The notes: generated by a model from the sequence alone, not told the origin. A DNA stretch of 64,000 nucleotides from Hylemonella gracilis str. Niagara R (GCF_000600295.1 NZ_JEMG01000001.1:2554277-2618276); one strand, 5' to 3'. Positions 48,829-58,217 are shown, counted from the first letter of the stretch. Made by a program: numbers and translations.

Positions 48829-50274
48829 TCAGGCCACATGCCGCACGATGTAGTCCTTGACGGCCTGCACGTCCTTGTCCAGCACCGTCACGCGCTTGGG
48901 CAGTTGCTCAATGCCCTCGAACTTGGCAGGACGTTCCGGTTCACGTCCCAGGGCTTCGACGATGGTGTCGGCGAACTTGATGGGCAAGGCCGTCTCCAGC
49001 ACGATCATGGGCTGGCCTGCTACGCGATATTGGCGAGCAACTTTGACACCATCGGCCGTGTGCGGATCGATCATCAGCCCATGCTGCTCCCAGCTATCGT
49101 GGATGGTGCGCAGGCGGTCGGCATGGGTGCTTTTGCCGCTCTCGAAGCCGTACTTCGTTTTCGCCGCAGGGAAAGCGGGGTCCTCGCTCAAATCGAAGGC
49201 CCCCGTCTTGTTCAGCTGCTCACCGAACAATGCTTTGATTTTCGCGCCATCGCGACCCAGCAGGTCGAAGATGAAGCGCTCGAAGTTGGAGGCTTTGGAA
49301 ATATCCATCGAGGGGCTGGACGTCTCGTGCGTGTCGGCGCTGCCGCGCACGCGGTAGACGCCGGTGCGGAAGAACTCGTCGAGCACATCGTTTTCGTTGG
49401 TGGCCACCACCAGCTTCGCGATGGGCAAACCCATCATGCGCGCCACATGGCCCGCGCAGACATTGCCGAAATTGCCGCTGGGCACGGTGAAGCTCACCTT
49501 TTCCGACTCATTCTTCGTTGCCTGGAAGTAGCCGGCAAAGTAATACACCACCTGGGCCAGCAAACGCGCCCAATTGATCGAGTTCACCGTGCCGATCTTG
49601 TACTTGCGCTTGAATTCCAGGTCGTTACTGACCGCCTTGACGATGTCCTGGCAATCGTCGAACACGCCCTGGACGGCCAAGTTGTGAATGTTCGCGTCCT
49701 GCAGACTGAACATCTGAGCCTGCTGGAAGGGGCTCATGCGCCCGTGCGGGCTGGTCATGAACACGTTCACGCCCTTCTTGCCGCGCATGGCGTACTCGGC
49801 GGCGCTGCCGGTGTCGCCGCTGGTCGCGCCCAGGATGTTCAGTTGCTCGCCCCGCCCCCCGTTCCTGCGCGCGAGTTCGTACTCGAACAGATTGCCCAGG
49901 AGTTGCATGGCCATGTCCTTGAAGGCCAGCGTGGGCCCATTGGACAAGGCCTCGAGCCACAAACCGTCCTCGACGTGGCGCAGCGGCACGATCTCGCCCG
50001 TGCCGAAGACCTCGGCGGTGTAGGTCTTGCGGCAAATGGCGCGCAGGTCCTCGGCGGGAATGTCGTCGATGTAGAGCGTGAGAATCTCAAACGCGAGATC
50101 GGCGTAACCCTGGGGGCTGCGGTGGTAGAGGTCGCGCCAATGCGCCAGCGTGACCGCGTCCACCCGTGGATAGGTCTCGGGCAGGTAGAGTCCGCCATCG
50201 GGCGCCAGGCCTTCGAGCAGGATCTCGCAAAAGCGCTTGTCCGCCAGTTCCCCGCGCGTGCTGAGGTACTTCAT
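48829..50274 (-). CDS. thrC: Threonine synthase
   Basis: A 481-residue PLP enzyme converting O-phosphohomoserine to threonine. It begins MKYLSTRGELADKRFCEILLEGLAPDGGLYLPETYP, has the PLP lysine in GPTLAFKDMAMQ, and GATSGDTGSAAEYAM and FTVPSGNFGNVCAGHVARMMGLPI. Its ATG shares a base with the hom stop (TGATG), so translation is coupled. Confidence 0.96.
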   Translation of the reverse strand: MKYLSTRGELADKRFCEILLEGLAPDGGLYLPETYPRVDAVTLAHWRDLYHRSPQGYADLAFEILTLYIDDIPAEDLRAICRKTYTAEVFGTGEIVPLRHVEDGLWLEALSNGPTLAFKDMAMQLLGNLFEYELARRNGGRGEQLNILGATSGDTGSAAEYAMRGKKGVNVFMTSPHGRMSPFQQAQMFSLQDANIHNLAVQGVFDDCQDIVKAVSNDLEFKRKYKIGTVNSINWARLLAQVVYYFAGYFQATKNESEKVSFTVPSGNFGNVCAGHVARMMGLPIAKLVVATNENDVLDEFFRTGVYRVRGSADTHETSSPSMDISKASNFERFIFDLLGRDGAKIKALFGEQLNKTGAFDLSEDPAFPAAKTKYGFESGKSTHADRLRTIHDSWEQHGLMIDPHTADGVKVARQYRVAGQPMIVLETALPIKFADTIVEALGREPERPAKFEGIEQLPKRVTVLDKDVQAVKDYIVRHVA

Positions 50275-51662
50275 CAGGTCAGTTCCTCCTTGCGGATGCG
50301 CACGATGGGCGCCAGCACGGTTGGCAAGGCCTGGAGCTTGGCAAGCACCTCGTTCATGGTGCCTTCGCGGGCCTCGTGCGTGAGGATGATCAGGTCGGTC
50401 TGCGGCACAGCCGGCGCGTCCTCCGCACCGGACACAGCACCGCCGACCTCGTCGGCCTCACGCTGCAGCAGCGCGTCGATGCTGATGTCCGCATCAGCCA
50501 GGATGCGCGTGACCTGGGCCAGCACGCCAGCCCGATCGGCCACGCGCAAGCGCAGGTAGTAGCTGGTCACGACCTCGCTCATGGGCAGCACCGGCAGATT
50601 GCTCAGGGCGTCCGGCTGGAAGGCCAGGTAAGGCACATGGTGCTGCGGGTCGGCGGCGTGCAGGCGCACGATATCGACCAAGTCAGCCACCACCGCGCTG
50701 GCCGTGGGCTCCGCGCCCGCGCCCTTGCCGTAATACAAGGTAGTGCCCACTGCGTCGCCATTGACCACGACGGCATTCATCGCGCCCTCGACATTGGCGA
50801 TCAGGCGCTTGGCGGGGATCAGGGTGGGGTGCACGCGCAACTCAACGCCACCGACAGGCTTGCCAGACGCGTCCTGGTGCGCGGTGCGTTTGCTGATGCC
50901 CAGCAGCTTGATGCGATAACCGAGTTGTTCCGCGTAGCGGATGTCCTGCGCCGCGAGCTGGGTGATGCCTTCGGTGTAGGCCTTGTCGAACTGCACGGGA
51001 ATACCGTAGGCGATGGCCGCCATGATGGTGGCCTTGTGCGCGGCATCGATGCCCTCGATGTCGAAAGTCGGGTCAGCCTCGGCGTAACCCAGGCGCTGCG
51101 CTTCCTTCAGCACCACGTCGAAATCCAGCCCCTTGTCGCGCATCTCGGAGAGGATGAAGTTGGTCGTGCCGTTGATGATGCCAGCGATCCATTGGATGCG
51201 GTTGGCCGACAGCCCTTCGCGCAAGGCCTTGATGATGGGAATGCCACCAGCGACCGCGGCCTCGAAGGCCACGATCACGCCCTGGGCGCGGGCCGCCGCG
51301 AAAATCTCCGCGCCGTGCACGGCCAGCAGGGCCTTGTTGGCAGTGACTACATGCTTGCCGGCCGCGATGGCTTCCAGCACCAGGGTCCGGGCCGTATCGT
51401 AGCCACCGATGAGCTCGACCACGATGTCGATCTCGGGGTCGCGGATGATCTCGCGCGCATCGGCCGTGACCTTGATATTCGCGCCAGCCGGCGTGGCCAT
51501 GACGATGGATTTCGCCCTTTCCAGATTGCGCGCCGCCACGGCGCGGATCTCGATGACCGTGCCCGAGCGGCGGCGGATTTCCTCCTGGTTGCGCTGCAGC
51601 ACCTGGAAAACGCCGGCACCGACCGTGCCGATGCCCAGCAGACCTACTTGGATAGCTTTCAT
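50274..51662 (-). CDS. hom: Homoserine dehydrogenase
   Basis: A 462-residue NAD(P)-dependent enzyme with an N-terminal Rossmann fold (VGLLGIGTVGAGVFQVL), central catalytic region (GIINGTTNFILSEM, AEADPTFDIEGIDAAHKA) and C-terminal ACT domain (YYLRLRVADRAGVLAQVTRIL) for threonine feedback. There is a short low-complexity insertion in the ACT domain (near 420-435). ATG 51662 is chosen by alignment. It lies 40 bases after alaA. Confidence 0.96.
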   Translation of the reverse strand: MKAIQVGLLGIGTVGAGVFQVLQRNQEEIRRRSGTVIEIRAVAARNLERAKSIVMATPAGANIKVTADAREIIRDPEIDIVVELIGGYDTARTLVLEAIAAGKHVVTANKALLAVHGAEIFAAARAQGVIVAFEAAVAGGIPIIKALREGLSANRIQWIAGIINGTTNFILSEMRDKGLDFDVVLKEAQRLGYAEADPTFDIEGIDAAHKATIMAAIAYGIPVQFDKAYTEGITQLAAQDIRYAEQLGYRIKLLGISKRTAHQDASGKPVGGVELRVHPTLIPAKRLIANVEGAMNAVVVNGDAVGTTLYYGKGAGAEPTASAVVADLVDIVRLHAADPQHHVPYLAFQPDALSNLPVLPMSEVVTSYYLRLRVADRAGVLAQVTRILADADISIDALLQREADEVGGAVSGAEDAPAVPQTDLIILTHEAREGTMNEVLAKLQALPTVLAPIVRIRKEELT

Positions 51663-51702
51663 GTGAACCCGTGGAATCGAAAAAAGTGCGACGCGAAGCG
51701 CT

Positions 51703-52938
51703 TCAGGCCGTGCCGTGACGGCGGCGCCAGTCCTCGAGGAACTTCGCCAGGCGGCCAATGGCTTCGCGCAGGTCGTCCTCGTGCGGCAAGAAAACGATGC
51801 GGAAATGCTGGTTGTCGGGGTAGTTGAAGCCCGAGCCCTGGACCAGCATCACGCGCGTGGCGCGGAGCACTTCCATGAAGAACTGCCGGTCGTCCTCGAT
51901 CGGGTACAGCACCGGATCAAGCCGGGGGAACATGTACAGCGCGGCTTTGGGCTTGACACAGCTGACACCGGGAATCGCTGTGATCAGCTCGTAGGCCAGA
52001 TCACGCTGACGACGCAGGCGCCCGCCCTCCTTCACCAGATCCTGGATGCTTTGGTAACCGCCCAGCGCGGTCTGGATCGCGTACTGGCCGGGGACGTTGG
52101 AACCCAACTTGATGTTGGCCAACATGTTCAGGCCTTCGATGTAGTCCTTGGCCGCCGCCTTGTCGCCCGAGACCACCATCCAGCCTGCGCGGTAACCGCA
52201 GGCGCGGTAGGCCTTGGACAGCGAGTTGAAAGTCAGAGTCAGCACATCCGTGGACAGGCTGGCCAGCGCCGTGTGTTGCACACCGTCATACAGCACCTTG
52301 TCATACACCTCGTCGGCCATCAGCACCAGGCCGTGCTCTCGCGCGATTTGCACCAAGCCCTGCAGCAACTCCAGGCTATAGAGCGCGCCCGTGGGGTTGT
52401 TCGGGTTGATCACCACCAACCCCTTGGTACGGGGCGTGATCTTGCGACGGATGTCGTCCAGGTTGGGCATCCAGCCGTTGGCCTCATCGCAGAGGTAATG
52501 CACGGGCTTGCCACCCGACAGGCTGGCCACTGCCGTCCACAAAGGGTAGTCTGGCGCCGGCACCAGCAGCTCGTCGCCGTCGTCCAACAATGCATTGGTC
52601 GCCATCGTGATCAGGTCGCTCGCGCCGTTACCCAGGTAGATATCGTCCAGCGTGACGCCAGCGATGCCCTGCTGCTGCGTGTAGTGCATGACCGCCTTGC
52701 GCGCGGCGAAGATGCCTTTGCTGTCCGAATATCCCGCCGAATTGGGCAGGTTGCGAATCATGTCCTGCTGGATTTCCTCCGGCGCGTCGAAGCCAAACGG
52801 CGCGAGGTTGCCGATGTTCAGCTTGATGATCTTCTGGCCCTCGTCCTCCATCTGCTTGGCCGCGTCCACGATGGGGCCGCGCACGTCATAAAGCACATTG
52901 GCCAGCTTGGCCGACTTCCGGTGGAGACGTTGACTCAT
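51703..52938 (-). CDS. alaA: Alanine-synthesising aminotransferase (AlaA-type)
   Basis: A 411-residue class I PLP aminotransferase very like E. coli AlaA over its whole length (YDVRGPIVDAAKQMEDEG, LNIGNLAPFGFDAPEEI, VINPNNPTGALYS, FNSLSKAYRACGYRAGWMV with the PLP lysine). It should transfer an amino group from glutamate to pyruvate. It is the first gene of the alaA-hom-thrC series and is divergent from the Mth938-like gene; the conserved neighbourhood supports the call. Confidence 0.93.
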   Translation of the reverse strand: MSQRLHRKSAKLANVLYDVRGPIVDAAKQMEDEGQKIIKLNIGNLAPFGFDAPEEIQQDMIRNLPNSAGYSDSKGIFAARKAVMHYTQQQGIAGVTLDDIYLGNGASDLITMATNALLDDGDELLVPAPDYPLWTAVASLSGGKPVHYLCDEANGWMPNLDDIRRKITPRTKGLVVINPNNPTGALYSLELLQGLVQIAREHGLVLMADEVYDKVLYDGVQHTALASLSTDVLTLTFNSLSKAYRACGYRAGWMVVSGDKAAAKDYIEGLNMLANIKLGSNVPGQYAIQTALGGYQSIQDLVKEGGRLRRQRDLAYELITAIPGVSCVKPKAALYMFPRLDPVLYPIEDDRQFFMEVLRATRVMLVQGSGFNYPDNQHFRIVFLPHEDDLREAIGRLAKFLEDWRRRHGTA

Positions 52939-52982
52939 GGCTGCGAGAATGACCTTGTAGAGGGAAATGGCGAGACGAAACC

Positions 52983-52988
52983 TATAAT
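52983..52988 (+). promoter_or_regulatory. TATAAT box upstream of the Mth938-like gene
   Basis: A perfect TATAAT, 49 bases before the ATG at 53037, in the divergent region with alaA. No convincing -35. Confidence 0.45.
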
Positions 52989-53036
52989 TTGACCACAGTT
53001 CCCCCCGGCTTTCGGCAGCGAAAGTCGCCGCGCCCC

Positions 53037-53468
53037 ATGAAACTCCACGCCGACTCGTCCACCACGCAAACCATCCGCGGTCACGGCCCGGGCTGGATCA
53101 CCGTGGAGTCCGCTGGCCAGATGAGCCGCCATACCCATAGCCTGGTGATCGGTTCGCGTGGTCTGTGCCGGCCGTGGAACGATCCCACGGACATCGGCCG
53201 TTTCGAGGATCTGCAGGCGGCGCATTTCGCTTGGCTGGCAGAGGCCGAAGCCAGCCATCCCGAGCTGGTCCTTTTTGGCAGCGGCTTGCGATTGCGCTTT
53301 CCACGCCCCCCGTGGCTGCGCGTCCTGGCGGATCTGGGCATCGGCGTGGAAACCATGGACACGGCGGCGGCTTGCCGCACCTATAACATCCTCGCGGGTG
53401 AAGGACGGCATGTCGTGGCCGCCCTGCTGCTGGAATCCGGGCAGCCCCCCGCCGGCACCACGAAATGA
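53037..53468 (+). CDS. Mth938-like domain protein (DUF498 family)
   Basis: A 143-residue protein of the Mth938/NDUFAF3-like family: NTIRGHGPGWITVE-type start (here TIRGHGPGWITVES), LVLFGSGLRLRFPRP, GVETMDTAAACRTYNILAGEGRHVVAALL. In mitochondria the relative helps assemble complex I; in bacteria the role is not settled. Divergent adjacency to alaA is common in this order. ATG 53037 fits family length. Confidence 0.85.
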   Translation: MKLHADSSTTQTIRGHGPGWITVESAGQMSRHTHSLVIGSRGLCRPWNDPTDIGRFEDLQAAHFAWLAEAEASHPELVLFGSGLRLRFPRPPWLRVLADLGIGVETMDTAAACRTYNILAGEGRHVVAALLLESGQPPAGTTK

Positions 53469-53705
53469 GCTGACCAACCAGCTGGTCATCCTGCGCACAT
53501 TCGCACGCTCATGACCGCGCTCCGAACGAGCAATACCCGTTGGCAGTCTGGCGGTCGGTGTTTCGGAGTAAAATAGCGCCTTCGAGCCGGGCTATCCCAC
53601 GCTATTCATGCCGCACTCGTCGCACGCGGCGAGCCGCCGCTTGATGGCCCCTTCCGGCCTCCGCCAACGACATTTGCTGTCACACACGACAAGAGTAAGA
53701 GACCC

Positions 53706-54215
53706 ATGGCGATTGTTGTCAACAAACCCCTTCCGGAATTCGAAGCCAACGCCACCGGCGGCACCAAGGTCACCAACACCTCGCACATCGGTCAGACGCT
53801 GGTGCTGTATTTCTACCCCAAGGACAACACCCCGGGCTGCACCACCGAGGCCATGCAGTTCCGCGACAAGTACAAGGATTTCGTCAAGGCTGGCGCCGTG
53901 GTGTTCGGCGTCTCGCGCGACAACATGAAATCGCACGACGATTTCAAGACCAAGCTCGAGTTGCCTTTTGAGCTGATCGCCGACACCGAAGAGAAAATGT
54001 GCCACATGTTCGGCGTGGTCAAGAACAAGATCATGTACGGCAAGAAGGTCAAGGGCATCGAGCGCAGCACTTTCCTGATCGGGCCGGATGGCCTGCTCAA
54101 GCAGGAGTGGCGTGGCCTGAAGGTGCCCGGCCATGTGGACGAGGTGCTCAAGGTCGCCAAGGCCCTGAAAAAGAAGCCTGCCACCGAGAAAGCCAGCCCC
54201 GAGGCGACCGCCTGA
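53706..54215 (+). CDS. bcp: Peroxiredoxin (Bcp/PrxQ type) lacking the helix-2 resolving cysteine
   Basis: A 169-residue thiol peroxidase. The peroxidatic Cys45 is in DNTPGCTTEAMQFRD; position 50, the resolving Cys in E. coli Bcp, is Met. A second cysteine, Cys99 (EKMCHMFGV), matches E. coli Cys99. So it is either a 1-Cys enzyme or uses Cys99. The tail after 155 is an Ala/Glu/Lys extension. It detoxifies peroxides with thioredoxin or another thiol donor. Confidence 0.92.
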   Translation: MAIVVNKPLPEFEANATGGTKVTNTSHIGQTLVLYFYPKDNTPGCTTEAMQFRDKYKDFVKAGAVVFGVSRDNMKSHDDFKTKLELPFELIADTEEKMCHMFGVVKNKIMYGKKVKGIERSTFLIGPDGLLKQEWRGLKVPGHVDEVLKVAKALKKKPATEKASPEATA

Positions 54216-54273
54216 CCTCCCGGCCCACCCGTCTGTTGTACGTGATTTGATGCTTCGAAGCAACGCCCCAGGG

Positions 54274-54382
54274 TTTACATCCGCGCCAATCCTGCATAGC
54301 ATGAGCCCATGCTGACGCAGATCGCATCCGACTCGTCCTCTCCACCAAGCCGCCCGGGCTTTCAAGTCGGGCGGCTTTTTTG
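54274..54382 (+). promoter_or_regulatory. phoH leader: promoter followed by an intrinsic terminator hairpin
   Basis: TTTACA (54274-54279), 17-bp spacer and TAGCAT (54297-54302) predict a start near 54309. A perfect 10-bp stem (54347-54356 with 54368-54377) followed by TTTTTTGTT forms an intrinsic terminator 11 bases before the ATG at 54393. It could be the bcp terminator read through by phoH transcription, an attenuator, or the end of a roughly 70-base RNA. Confidence 0.55.
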
Positions 54383-54392
54383 TTGCTGATCC

Positions 54393-56090
54393 ATGCCCCT
54401 GCCTCCTGCACCGACCAAACGCGCCACCCTGCTCTCCCCAGAAGCTTTTGACGCCCCCGCGCGGGGTAAACCGCGAGGCAATCGGAAAACGACCTCGACA
54501 CTGGATGACGTGGAACGCTCGGACAAACTGGCCCGTGATCTGATCGAAGACGGTGGTGGTGACACCAAGTCCGCCGCCACTACTGCAACAACTGCGCTGC
54601 GGTCGCCCGCGACGAATACAAGTGTTCCCGCGCATCCGCTGCTTTCAGTGGTCCGCAACGATTCCAAGCCCCGCGCCCGCAAGAACGGCAGAACCGCCAC
54701 CGGACCGCGCAAGCTCTTCGTGCTCGACACCAATGTCCTGTTGCACGACCCCATGTGCCTGTTCCGTTTTGAGGAACACGACATCTTCCTGCCCATGATC
54801 GTGCTAGAGGAACTCGATGGTCACAAAAAGGGCATGACCGAGGTGGCGCGCAATGCCCGGCAGACCAGCCGCACACTCGACGCGCTGGCAGGCGCGCAGG
54901 ACGCCGACATCGCCTCCGGCCTCAAGCTGGACAGCACCGGCCACCTGGAAGCCGGCGGCAAGCTCTTCTTCCAGACTCAGCCGCTCAACTACGAGTTGCC
55001 AACCAGCTTGCCGCAGGGCAAGGCGGACAACCAGATCCTTGGCGTCGTGGAGGCGCTGCGTCAGCTCCATGCACCGCGTGAAGTCGTGCTGGTGTCCAAG
55101 GACATCAACATGCGGGTCAAGGCCCGCGCCCTGAGCCTGGCGACCGACGATTACCAGAACGACAAGACGCTGGAAGACGGTGACCTGCTCTATGCTGGCA
55201 CGCTGGCCCTGCCGCCCGACTTCTGGACCACCGAAGGCCAGAGCGTGGAAAGCTGGCAGCAGGGCCAGCATACCTTCTACCGCATCGCCGGTCCGCTGGT
55301 GCCCAGCCTGCTGATCAACCAGTTCGTCTACTTCGAGGCGCCCGGCGAACCCAGCCTCTACGCCCGCGTGACCGAAATCCGCGGCAAGACGGCGGTGCTC
55401 AAGACCTTGAAGGATTACACCCATCTCAAGAACGCGGTCTGGGGCATCACCACGCGCAACCGCGAACAGAATTTCGCGATGAACCTGCTGATGGACCCGG
55501 AGGTGGATTTCGTCACCCTCACCGGCACGGCGGGCACCGGCAAAACCCTGATGGCCCTGGCCGCTGGCCTGACCCAGGTGCTCGACGACCGACGCTACAG
55601 CGAAATCATCGTCACCCGCGCCACCGTCAGCGTGGGCGAGGACATCGGCTTCCTGCCCGGCACCGAGGAGGAAAAAATGGGACCGTGGATGGGCGCGCTG
55701 GACGATAACCTCGAAGTGCTGTCCAAGACCGACACGGGCGCGGGCGAATGGGGCCGCGCCGCCACCGCTGACCTGATCCGCAGCCGCATCAAGATCAAGA
55801 GCATGAACTTCATGCGCGGGCGCACCTTCATGAACAAGTACCTGATCATCGACGAGGCGCAGAACCTGACCCCGAAGCAGATGAAGACGTTGATCACCCG
55901 CGCGGGCCCAGGCACCAAGATCATCTGCATGGGCAATCTGGCGCAGATCGACACGCCCTACCTGACCGAAGGCTCCTCGGGCCTGACCTTCGTGGTCGAC
56001 AAGTTCAAGGACTGGCCCCACAGCGGGCACATCACCCTGGCGCGCGGGGAACGCTCACGCCTGGCCGATTTCGCGAGCGAAGTGCTCTGA
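54393..56090 (+). CDS. PIN-PhoH ATPase/ribonuclease fusion (PhoH2-like)
   Basis: A 565-residue protein. Residues 1-105 are low-complexity and probably disordered. A PIN-type RNase domain follows (about 108-245; KLFVLDTNVLLHDP, VLEELDGHKKG, VSKDINMRVKARAL acidic residues), then a PhoH ATPase (Walker A GTAGTGKT near 378, Walker B IIDEAQN near 484, RGRTFMNKYLI). Such fusions unwind and cut RNA. No SD is visible. In mycobacteria a relative works with a small antitoxin-like partner (PhoAT); none is adjacent here. Confidence 0.9.
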   Translation: MPLPPAPTKRATLLSPEAFDAPARGKPRGNRKTTSTLDDVERSDKLARDLIEDGGGDTKSAATTATTALRSPATNTSVPAHPLLSVVRNDSKPRARKNGRTATGPRKLFVLDTNVLLHDPMCLFRFEEHDIFLPMIVLEELDGHKKGMTEVARNARQTSRTLDALAGAQDADIASGLKLDSTGHLEAGGKLFFQTQPLNYELPTSLPQGKADNQILGVVEALRQLHAPREVVLVSKDINMRVKARALSLATDDYQNDKTLEDGDLLYAGTLALPPDFWTTEGQSVESWQQGQHTFYRIAGPLVPSLLINQFVYFEAPGEPSLYARVTEIRGKTAVLKTLKDYTHLKNAVWGITTRNREQNFAMNLLMDPEVDFVTLTGTAGTGKTLMALAAGLTQVLDDRRYSEIIVTRATVSVGEDIGFLPGTEEEKMGPWMGALDDNLEVLSKTDTGAGEWGRAATADLIRSRIKIKSMNFMRGRTFMNKYLIIDEAQNLTPKQMKTLITRAGPGTKIICMGNLAQIDTPYLTEGSSGLTFVVDKFKDWPHSGHITLARGERSRLADFASEVL

Positions 56091-56140
56091 AAACCTGACA
56101 CCGTGCGCCGACCCGCACGCACGCGGGGCCGGCTGTGGGA

Positions 56141-57550
56141 TCAGAAATCCCCGTTGCCGTAATTGCTGGCCAGGCTTTCGAAGCGCGTCAGATTCTTCAG
56201 GAAGGCCAGCTTCACCGTGCCGGTGGGGCCGTTACGTTGTTTGCCGATGATGACCTCGGCCACACCCGGCTCCTTGCTGTCCTTGTTGTAGTAGTCATCG
56301 CGGTAGATGAACATGATCACGTCCGCATCCTGCTCGATGGCGCCGGACTCGCGCAGGTCACTCATCATCGGGCGCTTGTCGGTGCGGCTCTCGACCGCAC
56401 GCGACAGCTGCGACAGGGCAATCACGGGGCACTGCAACTCCTTGGCCAGCATCTTCAGGCCACGCGACATCTCGCCCAGCTCGGTGGCGCGGTTGTCCTC
56501 GCTACCGCCCGAACCGCTCATGATCTGCAGGTAGTCGACCACGATCAGGCCCAGCTTGCCGCATTGGCGCGCTAGGCGCCGCGCGCTGGCGCGCAGTTCG
56601 CTGATGGTCAGACCCGCCGTCTCGTCGATGTGCAGCGAGATGTTGCGCAGCTTCTCGATCGCCTCGGTCAGGCGCGGCCATTCCTCGTCGGTGAGTTTGC
56701 CCGTGCGCAGGTGCCCCTGGTCAATGCGGCCGATCGAACCGACCACGCGCACCGCCAGTTGAGCGGCGCCCATTTCCATCGAGAACACGGCCACCGGCAG
56801 GCCTTCATGGAGCGCGATGTGCTCGGCCATGTTGATGGCCAAGCTGGTCTTGCCCATGCTGGGACGGGCCGCCAGCACGATCAGGTCCCCGGCCTGCAAG
56901 CCGCTGGTCATGCGGTCCAAGTCGTAGAAACCGGAAGGCACGCCGGTGATGTCGCTGGGGTTGTCGGCCATCTCCTGCACGCGATCCAGCAGGTCCACCA
57001 CCAGACTGTCCATGCCGATGAAGCCGCGCTTCATGCGCGAGCCTTCCTCGCCGATATTCAGGATTTTCTGCTCGGATTCGTCCAGAATCTCGGCCACCGG
57101 CCGACCTTGAGGATTGAAGGCGGAGGTCGCGATCTCGTCGCTCACGGCGACCAGCTTGCGCAGGATGGCGCGCTCGCGCACGATCTCCGCGTAACGGCGG
57201 ATGTTGCCGGCGCTCGGCACATACTGGGCCAGGGCATTCAGATAGGCGAGCCCGCCGGTCTCCTCCGCCTTGCCCTGGCTTTGCAGGTGGTCGAACACCG
57301 TGATCACGTCGGCCGGACGGCTGGCATTGATCAGCCCCGCCATGGCGGCGTAGATCAGTCGGTGTTCGTAGCGGTAAAAGTCCCCTTCGGTGAGCAGGTC
57401 CCCCACGCGGTCCCAGGCCGCGTTGTCCAGCAGCAGGCCGCCCAGCACACTGGACTCGGCCTCGATGCTGTGCGGTGGCACGCGCAGCACGGCGACTTGC
57501 CGGTCGGGAGAGGGCAAATCGTCGTTCACGGAGGTCAGGACAGCGGACAT
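56141..57550 (-). CDS. dnaB: Replicative DNA helicase DnaB
   Basis: A 469-residue hexameric helicase. The N-terminal domain (PPHSIEAESSVLGGLLLDNAAWD) and RecA-like motor (Walker A AARPSMGKTSLAINM; H1a to H4 motifs including VVDYLQIMSG and ALSQLSRAVESR) are intact; no intein. It is downstream of the rpsF-rplI operon but separated from it by a terminator, and has its own promoter and a DnaA box. Confidence 0.97.
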   Translation of the reverse strand: MSAVLTSVNDDLPSPDRQVAVLRVPPHSIEAESSVLGGLLLDNAAWDRVGDLLTEGDFYRYEHRLIYAAMAGLINASRPADVITVFDHLQSQGKAEETGGLAYLNALAQYVPSAGNIRRYAEIVRERAILRKLVAVSDEIATSAFNPQGRPVAEILDESEQKILNIGEEGSRMKRGFIGMDSLVVDLLDRVQEMADNPSDITGVPSGFYDLDRMTSGLQAGDLIVLAARPSMGKTSLAINMAEHIALHEGLPVAVFSMEMGAAQLAVRVVGSIGRIDQGHLRTGKLTDEEWPRLTEAIEKLRNISLHIDETAGLTISELRASARRLARQCGKLGLIVVDYLQIMSGSGGSEDNRATELGEMSRGLKMLAKELQCPVIALSQLSRAVESRTDKRPMMSDLRESGAIEQDADVIMFIYRDDYYNKDSKEPGVAEVIIGKQRNGPTGTVKLAFLKNLTRFESLASNYGNGDF

Positions 57551-57574
57551 AGGCGGTGATTCCAGAGCGGGTAC

Positions 57575-57643
57575 ATGCTACGCAGTGCGCGCGCGCAGGT
57601 CAAAACAAGCGGTGCATAGCCCTGTTGACACCCCTGTGGATAA
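57575..57643 (-). promoter_or_regulatory. dnaB promoter and exact DnaA box
   Basis: On the minus strand TTGACC (57598-57603), 17-bp spacer and TAGCAT (57575-57580) lie 25 bases before the dnaB ATG. About 30 bases further upstream TTATCCACA (57635-57643) equals the E. coli consensus DnaA box at all nine positions. A single box near a promoter suggests DnaA control of dnaB rather than an origin. Confidence 0.6.
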
Positions 57644-57680
57644 GAGGTGCCTATCCCGGGGAAACCACGGGAAGGGAATA

Positions 57681-57720
57681 AAAAAACCGCCCGACCCTCG
57701 CGGGTCGAACGGTCGGACGG
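57681..57720 (-). terminator. Terminator after rplI
   Basis: CCGCCCGACC (57687-57696) pairs with GGTCGGACGG (57711-57720) with one mismatch; on the minus strand it ends in TTTTTT. It lies 33 bases past the rplI stop and separates the ribosomal operon from dnaB. Confidence 0.85.
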
Positions 57721-57753
57721 CTTGCCCTGCGAGGCCAGCCGAGTGTTCAGTGA

Positions 57754-58206
57754 TCAGGCCGTCTCGCCGTAGACGGAGACGTTGATTTCCACCACCACGT
57801 CCGTGTGCAGCGCCACGCTCACCGTGCTGTCGCCCACAGTCTTGATCGGACCGGCGGGCATGCGCACCTGGGCCTTGCTGACTGCGTAGCCTTGCTTGCC
57901 CAGCTCTTCGGCGATGTCGTAATTGGTGACGGAACCGAACAATCGGCCGTCCACGCCAGCCTTTTGCGTCAGCTTGACCGTCGTGCCAGCCAGCTTTTCG
58001 CCCAGGGCCTGGGACTCAGCGAGCTTGGCGGCGGCGGCTTTTTCAAGCTCGGCGCGGCGGGCCTCGAAATCACGCTTGGCGGCCTCGGTGGCGCGACGGG
58101 CGCGGCCAGCGGGGATCAGGAAATTGCGTGCGTAGCCGTCCTTGACCTTGACGATCTCACCGAGATTGCCGAGGTTGACGACCTTGTCGAGCAGAATGAT
58201 TTGCAT
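57754..58206 (-). CDS. rplI: 50S ribosomal protein L9
   Basis: A 150-residue two-domain protein: the N-terminal rRNA-binding part ([36 protein letters not shown]), a long linking helix and a C-terminal domain with [18 protein letters not shown]. Last gene of rpsF-priB-rpsR-rplI, 11 bases after rpsR. Confidence 0.97.
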   Translation of the reverse strand: MQIILLDKVVNLGNLGEIVKVKDGYARNFLIPAGRARRATEAAKRDFEARRAELEKAAAAKLAESQALGEKLAGTTVKLTQKAGVDGRLFGSVTNYDIAEELGKQGYAVSKAQVRMPAGPIKTVGDSTVSVALHTDVVVEINVSVYGETA

Positions 58207-58217
58207 GTTCTTACTCC

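Noticed and set aside
50376..51827. 483-codon ORF opposite hom
   Set aside because: Shadow of homoserine dehydrogenase, whose Rossmann and ACT domains are intact.
57635..57643. DnaA box as evidence of a replication origin
   Set aside because: Only one exact box was found and no AT-rich unwinding element or dnaA/dnaN/gyrB genes are near; promoter control is more likely.
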